A stretch of 5,255 nucleotides of DNA from an uncultured Blautia sp. (GCA_900551465.1 URWL01000169.1:1-5255); one strand, 5' to 3'; positions 1 to 4,988 are shown, counted from the first letter of the stretch. Made by a program: numbers and translations. Notes: a model not told the origin generated them from the letters alone.

Positions 1-966
1 ATCTACGTTCTCACAGTCCTTGCTCACTGCTGCTGACCAGTCTCCGCATGGAGACACTGCTTCTTTTGTATCGTCGTTTACCGGATAATATGTTACTCCC
101 CAGTCAAACTCAGCGCTTTCTTCCAGAAGAGATACATCCCAGGAACCGCCGATCATTGTTGCACATGCGCCGTTGAGGAACTCGTCCTGGATCGGCTCGA
201 TGTTTGCATATCCTTTTGCGATCATATCTGCCAGATAAGAAGTAGTCTTTACTGCCTCTTCGCTGTTTACATATCCGTCAGCCTCTTTTCCGTCTTCGCT
301 GATGTAATCCTTGCCTGCGGAAAGATACATTGGTTCCAGTGCATAAGGAAGTCCTTCGCCGTGATCCATGATGATATGTGCGCCAACATAATCGTCGGTT
401 GTACATTTCTCTGCGATCTCAGCAAACTCAGACCAGGTGATAGGATTCTCCACTGTTCTGGAATCCAGATCCTCTACATCCACGCCGCATTCCTTCAGAT
501 AATCTTTGTTATAATAGAAAGCTACAGAAGATTCTGTTGCACCGATGGCATACAGCTTTCCATCATATGTGTTCTGAGTAATGGCAGAATCAACAAAATC
601 AGCCTTGTCTTCCTCTGTAAAATAGTCGTCAAGAGGAACTGTAATTCCATTTGCCGCATAATAAGATACCTGCGGTCCGTCTACAAAAAAGATATCCGGA
701 AGGTCATTGGATGTCTGTGCTGTTGCAATCTTATTGTCATAAGCATAAGAATCGGAGCGGTCGATTGCTTCACGTTTTACCTGGATATCCGGATTTGCCT
801 CATTCCATTCTGCAATCTTCTCCTCCCACCAGGTTTCGATTGCCTGCTTATCTGCCGGGCTCCAGATTGTCAGTTCTGTTTTTTCGTCCGCCATTACCGG
901 TACTGTAGTAATGCCTGTGGAAAGAACCATTGCTGCTGCCATTGCCATGCTAATTGCTTTCTTCAT
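1..966 (-). CDS. ABC transporter sugar-binding protein (family 1 / MalE-like), C-terminus cut by window edge
   Basis: Extracellular solute-binding component of a carbohydrate ABC importer, expected to hand an oligosaccharide or sugar to membrane permeases encoded further left, outside the window. The first 322 codons are present; family members are usually about 400-450 residues, so roughly a quarter is missing. Residues 1-26 form a signal peptide: KK start, Ala/Met/Val-rich core, and a type I signal peptidase site V24-M25-A26 before D27. There is no Cys near the cleavage site, so no lipobox. The mature chain has family hallmarks: LTIWSPAD near 32-39, DLPDIFFVDG at 88-97, YDGKLYAIG at 134-142, FYYNKDYL at 150-157, and a GGSWD motif further on. 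The ATG at 966 is preceded by AGGAGG (975-980) with 8-nt spacing. The gene is the first of its operon, behind a consensus promoter and two operators. The substrate cannot be told from sequence alone. Confidence 0.93.
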   Translation of the reverse strand, partial: MKKAISMAMAAAMVLSTGITTVPVMADEKTELTIWSPADKQAIETWWEEKIAEWNEANPDIQVKREAIDRSDSYAYDNKIATAQTSNDLPDIFFVDGPQVSYYAANGITVPLDDYFTEEDKADFVDSAITQNTYDGKLYAIGATESSVAFYYNKDYLKECGVDVEDLDSRTVENPITWSEFAEIAEKCTTDDYVGAHIIMDHGEGLPYALEPMYLSAGKDYISEDGKEADGYVNSEEAVKTTSYLADMIAKGYANIEPIQDEFLNGACATMIGGSWDVSLLEESAEFDWGVTYYPVNDDTKEAVSPCGDWSAAVSKDCENVD

Positions 967-974
967 TATCTCTT

Positions 975-980
975 CCTCCT
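975..980 (-). promoter_or_regulatory. Ribosome binding site of the sugar-binding protein gene
   Basis: On the minus strand AGGAGG lies 8 nt before the ATG at 966, a near-ideal Shine-Dalgarno that fixes the start. It begins 6 nt after the stop codon of the candidate leader ORF (987-989), so a ribosome finishing that ORF would sit right next to it. Confidence 0.85.
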
Positions 981-986
981 TAATAT

Positions 987-1055
987 TCAGATGCGTATCT
1001 TTTCGTTTTTCCTGCGCGCTATGGAATAACGTGGAAGCCGTTCCATATTTTTCAT
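987..1055 (-). CDS. Candidate 22-residue leader ORF upstream of the sugar-binding protein
   Basis: In the roughly 150-nt leader of the sugar-binding protein mRNA, an ATG at 1055-1053 opens a 22-codon frame ending at TGA 989-987. It has its own ribosome binding site, GGAGG at 1065-1069 with 9-nt spacing. The peptide starts MKNMERLPRY and is strongly basic (8 Lys/Arg, 2 Glu), with no signal peptide or recognised motif. Operator 1 lies within its codons for roughly residues 4-8. The frame is shifted relative to the main gene and ends just before that gene's ribosome binding site, so it could affect translation by coupling, or it could be incidental. I know of no family for it. Expression and function are inference only. 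Confidence 0.4.
   Translation of the reverse strand: MKNMERLPRYSIARRKNEKIRI
1031..1049. promoter_or_regulatory. Operator 1 (LacI-family-type inverted repeat)
   Basis: The core TGGAAGCCGTTCCA at 1032-1045 is an inverted repeat with arms TGGAA and TTCCA around a 4-bp centre. The 19 bp at 1031-1049 are identical, in the same orientation, to operator 2. It lies about 70-80 bp downstream of the predicted transcription start, inside the leader. Form and location fit a binding site for the adjacent LacI-type regulator acting as a roadblock or looping partner; binding itself is inferred. Confidence 0.75.
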
Positions 1056-1094
1056 TTTTTAATTCCTCCGAAAATCATATCCTGAGGAATGTGT

Positions 1095-1113
1095 GTGGAA
1101 GCCGTTCCATATT
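1095..1113. promoter_or_regulatory. Operator 2 (LacI-family-type inverted repeat) at the transcription start
   Basis: Core TGGAAGCCGTTCCA at 1096-1109, identical over 19 bp to operator 1 and 64 bp from it centre to centre. It begins a few bases downstream of the predicted start point (about 1115) of the TTGACA/TATGAT promoter, the usual position for a site where a bound LacI-family repressor blocks initiation or early elongation. Confidence 0.8.
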
Positions 1114-1121
1114 GTGATTAC

Positions 1122-1150
1122 ATCATAATCTTTTATAAGTCTTTTGTCAA
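1122..1150 (-). promoter_or_regulatory. Sigma-A promoter of the sugar-binding protein operon
   Basis: On the minus strand, -35 TTGACA (1150-1145) is a perfect match and -10 TATGAT (1127-1122) matches at five of six positions, with a 17-bp spacer (1144-1128). Transcription should start near 1115, giving a leader of about 150 nt before the ATG at 966. Operator 2 sits at the start point, so this strong promoter is probably held off by the regulator when the sugar is absent. Confidence 0.85.
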
Positions 1151-1303
1151 TAGAAATACCTCAAAAACAAGCTTTATATATCATTTCCGTCTATTTTTAC
1201 AATTTATATAACCTGCTTTTGTGCCTATTGCACAATCTGATTTGTCTTCATTTTCACAATATGATGTTATATTTGTATATACATAATTTCAAAACTATTC
1301 CAC
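1151..1303. other. AT-rich intergenic stretch, no gene seen
   Basis: Between the regulator's terminator and the binding-protein promoter there is AT-rich DNA with no supported coding frame on either strand. The only structure I can point to is a small inverted repeat, TTGTGC-N5-GCACAA at 1219-1235, roughly 110 bp upstream of the predicted start point. It could be an activator site or chance. Confidence 0.5.
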
Positions 1304-1304
1304 T

Positions 1305-1345
1305 AAAAAATGGAGATATCTTTCTTTATTATCAGATATCTCCAT
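1305..1345 (-). terminator. Rho-independent terminator of the LacI-family regulator gene
   Basis: Perfect 12-bp inverted repeat: 1310-1321 (ATGGAGATATCT) pairs with 1334-1345, with a 12-nt loop. Read on the minus strand the stem runs into TTTTTT (1310-1305). It begins about 28 nt after the regulator's stop codon. The stem is rather AT-rich but perfect. It separates the regulator transcript from the downstream sugar operon, which has its own promoter. Confidence 0.85.
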
Positions 1346-1373
1346 CCGCTGCTCGTTATATTTTCTTTTTGTA

Positions 1374-2375
1374 TCAGAATATTCCATTTAATTCCACCGG
1401 ATATGTGGTTCCTCCCTGATGAAATTCCACTGCAATAATCTGCTTTTGTGGAACGCGTTCCCTTCCCTCTATCAAATTAATCACTGTATCTGTACATGTA
1501 TTTGCCAGAAACTTAACATTCTGATCGATACAGGTAACCTCCGGATAACAAAGTCTGGTAATATCCATTCCATCATATGTTACAACCTTCAGATCCTCCG
1601 GAACTCTTTTTCCTGCCTTCATGGCAAGATGCATATAGCACAGAGCCGGCTGGTCTGCCGCAAAAACTCCGTCTATCCCGTCACATTTCCGAAGTGCCGA
1701 TTCAGCCGCCTCCCAGTAAGACTGATGATCAAATTTATTCCATTCCATCATCAGATCCACTACCTCAATTCCATGCTCTGCCAGAATCGACTCAAAGATC
1801 GCATGTCTGTTATTAGCGGCTACATTAGGCGCCACTCCGGTAATATGAAGAACCTTCCTGCACTTATTTTTGATCATAATCTCCGCTGCCAGTGTGCCTC
1901 CATAAATATGATCGGATCCTACCATAGGAATCTCCGGTCCAAAATCCTGATCCAGAGAAACAATGGTATGTTTTCTTTTTCGGTATTCATCTACATGAAG
2001 AGTATGGGATCCTGTTATGATTCCGTCTACCATATTCCGGTCCAGCATATTCAGATAATCCAGCTCCCGGTTGCTGCTTCCAATGGTATTGCAGATCATC
2101 GCCTTATATCCTTTATTATAAAGGGCAATTTCTGTCTCTCTTGCAAAACAGGAAAAAAAAGGATGATCCAAATCCGGCACCAGGACTCCTATGATCCCTG
2201 TCCTGTTTTTGAACAGGTTGCGTGCCAGTTCATTTGGCGTATATTTTAATTCCTCAATCGCCTGCTCGATTTTTTTCTTTGTGTCTTCTGCAACATAGCC
2301 GCTGCCGTTTATCACTCTTGATACAGTGCCTACTCCTACACCGGCCTTCTGTGCCACATCTCTGATACTTGCCAT
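1374..2375 (-). CDS. LacI/GalR-family transcriptional regulator
   Basis: Complete 333-residue sugar-responsive DNA-binding regulator, normal length for the family. The N-terminal helix-turn-helix occupies about residues 2-24 (SIRDVAQKAGVGVGTVSRVINGSG), with V15-G16 at the positions that set operator specificity in LacI (Tyr17-Gln18). The hinge helix is YTPNELARNLF at 45-55, with L54 as the expected minor-groove wedge. A periplasmic-binding-protein-like effector domain follows from about residue 60 (IIGVLVPDLDHPFF), with family motifs near VDGIITGS and VVTYDGMD. The start at 2375 has AAGGAAG 6 nt upstream. It has its own promoter and terminator and lies directly upstream of the sugar-binding gene on the same strand, so it is probably the local repressor of that operon, acting at the TGGAA-N4-TTCCA sites. 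The inducer is not identifiable; orthology to a named regulator (ScrR, RbsR, etc.) is not established. Confidence 0.95.
   Translation of the reverse strand: MASIRDVAQKAGVGVGTVSRVINGSGYVAEDTKKKIEQAIEELKYTPNELARNLFKNRTGIIGVLVPDLDHPFFSCFARETEIALYNKGYKAMICNTIGSSNRELDYLNMLDRNMVDGIITGSHTLHVDEYRKRKHTIVSLDQDFGPEIPMVGSDHIYGGTLAAEIMIKNKCRKVLHITGVAPNVAANNRHAIFESILAEHGIEVVDLMMEWNKFDHQSYWEAAESALRKCDGIDGVFAADQPALCYMHLAMKAGKRVPEDLKVVTYDGMDITRLCYPEVTCIDQNVKFLANTCTDTVINLIEGRERVPQKQIIAVEFHQGGTTYPVELNGIF
1449..1462. promoter_or_regulatory. Operator-like palindrome inside the regulator gene
   Basis: TGGAACGCGTTCCC contains the perfect 12-bp palindrome GGAACGCGTTCC (1450-1461), with the same TGGAA/TTCC arms and spacing as operators 1 and 2. 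It lies in the 3' part of the regulator coding region (codons for Glu-Arg-Val-Pro), about 353 bp upstream of operator 2. It might be an auxiliary operator, as in the lac system, or a coincidence of codon choice. Confidence 0.35.
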
Positions 2376-2381
2376 ATTTTA

Positions 2382-2388
2382 CTTCCTT
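2382..2388 (-). promoter_or_regulatory. Ribosome binding site of the LacI-family regulator
   Basis: AAGGAAG on the minus strand, 6 nt before the ATG at 2375. It is slightly weaker than AGGAGG, as often seen for regulators made in small amounts. Confidence 0.7.
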
Positions 2389-2484
2389 ATAAATATAAAT
2401 CTTAATTACTGTATATCCAGAATAAATATATTCCTTTATTTTATAATGTCATGCTGATATACAACGTCCTTTTTATAATTACTG

Positions 2485-2513
2485 ATTATAGCATACCGAA
2501 AATTTCTTTACAA
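2485..2513 (-). promoter_or_regulatory. Extended -10 promoter of the LacI-family regulator
   Basis: On the minus strand, -35 TTGTAA (2513-2508), a 17-bp spacer, and a perfect -10 TATAAT (2490-2485) preceded by TGC, i.e. an extended -10. Predicted start is near 2478, giving a leader of about 100 nt. A second, weaker candidate closer to the gene is ATGACA (2452-2447)-N16-TATATT (2430-2425). Confidence 0.65.
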
Positions 2514-2556
2514 TCTGCCCTTTGGCTGAAAAACAGAGTATTTTTCGTTATTTTGA

Positions 2557-2570
2557 TGGAACGGGTTCCT
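2557..2570. promoter_or_regulatory. Operator 3, in the regulator/sigma-factor intergenic region
   Basis: TGGAACGGGTTCCT matches the reverse complement of operators 1 and 2 (TGGAACGGCTTCCA) at 12 of 14 positions. It lies between the divergent regulator and sigma-factor genes, centred about 85 bp upstream of the predicted regulator start point and about 70 bp upstream of the predicted sigma-operon start point. It could serve autoregulation, looping to the other operators, or control of the sigma operon. Neither position is that of a simple blocking operator. Confidence 0.55.
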
Positions 2571-2599
2571 TTTGAAGTTTTAAATTTTTTTATTGATCC

Positions 2600-2631
2600 T
2601 GAATCCTTTTCTGTTTTATCCGCGTTATAAT
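2600..2631 (+). promoter_or_regulatory. Probable promoter region of the sigma-factor operon
   Basis: TATAAT at 2626-2631 is a perfect sigma-A -10, but no good TTGACA-like hexamer lies 16-18 bp upstream. The same segment can be read as an ECF-type promoter, TGAATC (2600-2605)-N17-CGTT (2623-2626), reminiscent of the TGAAAC/CGT pattern of Firmicutes ECF sigma factors, which often transcribe their own genes. Either reading places the transcript start near 2632-2638, leaving about 70 nt before the likely start codon. Confidence 0.45.
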
Positions 2632-2690
2632 ATATGAACGGGAAACAATACCGGAGATGGTCTTCCATATTCATCCGGCAAAAAATACAG

Positions 2691-2697
2691 AAGGGGG
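2691..2697 (+). promoter_or_regulatory. Ribosome binding site that decides the sigma-factor start
   Basis: AAGGGGG resembles the AAGGAGG consensus, with one A-to-G change that still allows a G-U pair, and is followed by CTGATC much like the rest of the anti-Shine-Dalgarno complement. It ends 8 nt before ATT at 2706-2708, an ideal distance. It is 26 nt from the next standard in-frame start (TTG at 2724). Confidence 0.55.
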
Positions 2698-2705
2698 CTG
2701 ATCAT

Positions 2706-3230
2706 ATTTCACAGGAAGAATATTTGAAATATCTTTTGGAGCAGTATCAGAATCTGATCTACTCCATCTGCCTGAAATCTGTAGGAAACCCTTTCGATGC
2801 GGAAGATCTGACTCAGGAGGTATTTTTATCTGCTTATAAAAATCTTTCCCGTTTTGATGGTACTTACGAAAAAGCATGGCTCAGTAAGATTGCAGTACGG
2901 AAGTGCCTGGATTTTCTGAAAGCAGCCGGGCGGCGCAGTATCCCTACGGAAGATGTTTATTTTTCTCAGATACCGGATACATCATCGACTCCAGAGAATA
3001 TGTATCTGAAAACAGATTCTGACCAACAGGTATACGCTCTGTGTCAGCAGCTTAAGAGCCCCTACAAAGAAGTTGCTGTTTCACATTTTTGTATGCAGCT
3101 GTCAGTTACTGAGATCGCCCGGCAGACTCAGAAAAATCCCAAAACAATCCAGACACAGCTTTACAGGGCAAAAGCTATGCTGAAAAAACTTCTGGTACCA
3201 CCAGAAAATAAAAAAGAAAGGAGCCGTTGA
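2706..3230 (+). CDS. ECF-type RNA polymerase sigma factor (sigma-70 family)
   Basis: Alternative sigma factor directing RNA polymerase to a specific regulon, held by the anti-sigma factor encoded next. From ATT 2706 the protein has 174 residues, typical of ECF sigma factors. Region 2 covers about residues 10-75 (LLEQYQNLIYS; FDAEDLTQEVFLSAYKNL; KAWLSKIAVRKCLDFLK). A linker near 76-108 follows. Region 4 is about 110-163, with the helix-turn-helix VTEIARQTQKNPKTIQTQLYRAKAMLKKLL. Start choice is uncertain. The frame is open to an ATG at 2634, but that ATG lacks a ribosome binding site and overlaps the -10 region. ATT 2706 has a strong AAGGGGG 8 nt upstream and gives a family-like N-terminus. TTG 2724, after AGGAAG at 5 nt, is the best standard start (168 residues). 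The gene ends 1 nt before the anti-sigma ATG, so the two are surely co-transcribed. Confidence 0.92.
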   Translation: MSQEEYLKYLLEQYQNLIYSICLKSVGNPFDAEDLTQEVFLSAYKNLSRFDGTYEKAWLSKIAVRKCLDFLKAAGRRSIPTEDVYFSQIPDTSSTPENMYLKTDSDQQVYALCQQLKSPYKEVAVSHFCMQLSVTEIARQTQKNPKTIQTQLYRAKAMLKKLLVPPENKKERSR

Positions 3231-3231
3231 T

Positions 3232-3750
3232 ATGCATATTCCAGATAAAACCCTGGAAAATTTTTCAGATAATGATAAGATGAATACAGACGAAATGATC
3301 GCTTTTCTGGAACATCTGGATCAATGTGATTTCTGTCTGGAGCAGATGATCGCAGAAGAAAGTAAAAGCGCAGAAACTTCCGCTCCTGCCTATCTTTCCG
3401 AACAAATCCTGCAGCGTGCGGCTGCTCCGGATATCCAGGCTGTCCAAATGGTGAAAAAAACCTCTCGGCAGATGCAGTTATTTTACTATGGACTTCGTAC
3501 TGCTACAGGAGTCATTGCAGCACTTCTCCTCCTGTTTACAGTACAGCGCATGGATTTCAGTGTACTTCGTACTTTTTCCTATTCAAAAGTTCAGGAGTAT
3601 TCTGAAGACGTAAAACGGGAAAAACCTTCTGCACATATCTCCCGTTTTACAGAACACATAAACTCAGACTTCTCCCGGGGGCTGAATGCAGGTTTTAGCT
3701 ATATTGAAGACTTTTCAAATAAATTATTTAACGGAGGATTTTCAAAATGA
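3232..3750 (+). CDS. Zinc-type (ZAS) transmembrane anti-sigma factor
   Basis: Probable membrane-bound inhibitor of the sigma factor just upstream. The 172-residue protein has a complete ZAS zinc-binding pattern at its N-terminus: H2-X25-H28-X3-C32-X2-C35, fitting HX25-29HX3CX2C. The N-terminal domain should be cytoplasmic and bind the sigma factor. One transmembrane segment lies at about 84-104 (LFYYGLRTATGVIAALLLLF). An extracytoplasmic domain of about 65 residues (106-172) has no motif I recognise and ends in Phe/Gly/Ser-rich sequence. The ATG at 3232 is preceded by AAAGGAG with 8-nt spacing and begins 1 nt after the sigma-factor stop. Its stop overlaps the next start as ATGA. The signal that releases the sigma factor is unknown; loss of zinc binding (redox) or proteolysis are known routes in this family. 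Confidence 0.85.
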   Translation: MHIPDKTLENFSDNDKMNTDEMIAFLEHLDQCDFCLEQMIAEESKSAETSAPAYLSEQILQRAAAPDIQAVQMVKKTSRQMQLFYYGLRTATGVIAALLLLFTVQRMDFSVLRTFSYSKVQEYSEDVKREKPSAHISRFTEHINSDFSRGLNAGFSYIEDFSNKLFNGGFSK

Positions 3751-4475
3751 CAAAACAAAAAAAGGGATTTTTACTTTTTCTCTGCTCACTGATCCCAGGT
3801 GCCGGTGAGCTGTATATGGGTTTCCGTAAACAGGGACTCAGCATTATGCTGCTGTTCTGGGGCTGTATTTTCTTTTCCGGATATTCCGGAATCGGATTTT
3901 TTGTTATGTTTCTTCCTATTTTATGGGCTTACAGCTTCTTCAATGTACACAATCTGAAATCATTATCAGAAGAAGATTTTTATTCCGTAGAAGATGCTTA
4001 CATTCTCCATATGGATCAGTTTATTGACAATACCGATCATTTTGTGCGGAAATACAAAAAAATCATCGCCATACTGCTGATCATCTTCGGTGTTTCTATT
4101 CTCTGGGATAATGTAACCGATTTGATCCGCTGGATCCTTCCTGAGTATGTAGTAAGCTTTTTCAGCCATATCTTTTACACCCTTCCGTCTATTATTATTG
4201 CAATCGTCATTATTGCCGGAGGAGTCCATCTGCTGAAAACGAAAAAACTGGAACTTGAAGATGAAAACGAAAAAGCAGCAGACACAAAACAAGAAGAACA
4301 TTACTGGGAACCTTACCGCCCATATCAGCAGACCGCTGTCCCTGAGACAGAAAAGACAGCATCTGAGACAGACGAAGTTGTGTCTGAACAAAAGGACACT
4401 GCTCCAGAGCAAAATACTGCTTCTTCCGAAACAGATACCGTTTCACCTGCCGGGAATACAAAAATTGAAGAATAA
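3747..4475 (+). CDS. Polytopic membrane protein with acidic C-terminal tail, third gene of the sigma/anti-sigma operon
   Basis: Function unknown. The 242-residue protein starts with a hydrophobic block of about two or three membrane segments (about 7-68). Its sequence SLIPGAGELYMGFRKQGLS resembles the PGxGxxYxG signature of TM2-like proteins. A soluble stretch (70-104) precedes two more membrane segments at about 106-121 and 143-163, whose pattern (IIAILLIIFGVSILWDN, then a Pro and an Ile-rich helix) recalls LiaI/LiaF-like membrane regions. Residues 169-242 form a Glu/Thr/Ser/Gln-rich, low-complexity tail with loosely repeated S-E-T-D-type units, probably disordered. Start ATG 3747 overlaps the anti-sigma stop by four bases (ATGA) and has GGAGGA 8 nt upstream, implying translational coupling. 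By context it may take part in envelope-stress sensing or modulate the anti-sigma factor; this is inference. Confidence 0.85.
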   Translation: MTKQKKGFLLFLCSLIPGAGELYMGFRKQGLSIMLLFWGCIFFSGYSGIGFFVMFLPILWAYSFFNVHNLKSLSEEDFYSVEDAYILHMDQFIDNTDHFVRKYKKIIAILLIIFGVSILWDNVTDLIRWILPEYVVSFFSHIFYTLPSIIIAIVIIAGGVHLLKTKKLELEDENEKAADTKQEEHYWEPYRPYQQTAVPETEKTASETDEVVSEQKDTAPEQNTASSETDTVSPAGNTKIEE

Positions 4476-4489
4476 AATATATTTGTCTG

Positions 4490-4536
4490 AAAAGGCAGGA
4501 GCCATAGCATATACTACGGTTCCTGCCTTTTTCTTT
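4490..4536 (+). terminator. Rho-independent terminator of the sigma-factor operon, possibly bidirectional
   Basis: A 14-bp stem with one G-U wobble: 4490-4503 (AAAAGGCAGGAGCC) pairs with 4518-4531, with a 14-nt loop, followed by a T-rich run to about 4537. It starts 14 nt after the operon's last stop. On the minus strand the same hairpin is followed by TTTT then C, so it may also end the converging atp transcript, whose last stop is at 4569. Confidence 0.88.
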
Positions 4537-4568
4537 TTATCTGACTATAAACAACAGCCAACAGATAT

Positions 4569-4976
4569 TTACAATTCTTTTGTAACCCGAAGCCTTGTCA
4601 TAGCTCTTGCCAGAGCCAGCTGACTCATACGATATTCCTGGATACTCTGCTTCTGCCTGAGCTGTTCCTCCGCACGCTCTTTTGCCTCCTGTGCTCTCCG
4701 TACATCGATCTCTTCCGGACGTTCCACTGTCAGACAAAAGATTTTTCCACGATTATTGATCATTTCTACAAACCCTGAGCTTACCGCTACGACAACCTTA
4801 TTTCCCTCATCATCTTCATAACGCATTTCACCTGGGACAATTGCTGCAATCAGGTTTGCATGATGGGCCAGAAACGCCTTTTCTCCATCTTCAACCGGTA
4901 CGGTCAGTGATCTGGCTCTTCCGGAAAAAAACAGCTTATTACTGGCATAGATTTCCAAACCAAATGTACTTTCCAT
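4569..4976 (-). CDS. atpC: F-type ATP synthase epsilon subunit
   Basis: Central-stalk subunit of F1-ATPase, cytoplasmic face of the membrane, coupling rotor movement to the catalytic beta subunits and able to restrain ATP hydrolysis. The 135-residue length is normal. The N-terminal beta-sandwich (about 1-85) shows the family pattern LEIYASNKLFFSGRARSLTVPVEDGE and the SSGFVEM segment. The C-terminal helical hairpin (about 88-132) starts with EIDVRRAQEAKERAEE, containing I(L)DxxRA (I90-A95), the ATP-binding motif known from Bacillus epsilon subunits, and ends ALARAMTRLRVT. ATG 4976 is preceded by an AGGAGAGGAG-like ribosome binding site that starts at the atpD stop codon, 12 nt away. It is the last gene of the atp operon in the usual order. 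Identification is secure. Confidence 0.97.
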   Translation of the reverse strand: MESTFGLEIYASNKLFFSGRARSLTVPVEDGEKAFLAHHANLIAAIVPGEMRYEDDEGNKVVVAVSSGFVEMINNRGKIFCLTVERPEEIDVRRAQEAKERAEEQLRQKQSIQEYRMSQLALARAMTRLRVTKEL

Positions 4977-4988
4977 AAGCTCCTCTCC
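4977..4988 (-). promoter_or_regulatory. atpD-atpC junction with atpC ribosome binding site
   Basis: Only 12 nt separate the atpD stop codon (4991-4989) from the atpC start. Almost the whole gap is purine-rich Shine-Dalgarno sequence (GGAGAGGAG). The spacing supports translational coupling of beta and epsilon subunits. Confidence 0.75.

Noticed and set aside
361..1029. Long open frame on the plus strand opposite the sugar-binding protein gene
   Set aside because: It is the antisense shadow of a clear binding-protein gene with a good start and ribosome binding site; its translation is Cys/Ile-rich without family resemblance.
1031..1113. CcpA catabolite-repression (cre) sites as an explanation of the TGGAA-N4-TTCCA repeats
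   Set aside because: The arms and centre do not fit the TGNAANCGNTNNCA-type cre pattern, and three similar copies flank a local LacI-type gene, so a dedicated operator is the simpler reading.
967..1115. Riboswitch or other structured RNA in the leader of the sugar-binding gene
   Set aside because: No known riboswitch core or terminator/antiterminator pair is visible; the inverted repeats in the leader are explained as protein-binding operators.
1144..1419. Plus-strand open frame of 91 codons across the regulator terminator
   Set aside because: Low-complexity Tyr/Leu/Ile-rich translation of AT-rich DNA, overlapping the terminator and the end of the regulator gene; no convincing ribosome binding site.
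1419..2249. 276-codon plus-strand frame opposite the LacI-type regulator
   Set aside because: Antisense shadow of the regulator; the minus-strand frame has an unmistakable helix-turn-helix and effector domain.
2486..2674. 62-codon minus-strand frame between the regulator and sigma genes
   Set aside because: No ribosome binding site, overlaps both promoters and the sigma gene start, and has no recognisable protein features.
4255..4623. 122-codon plus-strand frame overlapping the membrane protein tail, terminator and atpC end
   Set aside because: It runs through a strong terminator hairpin and exists because the repetitive tail codons keep another frame open.
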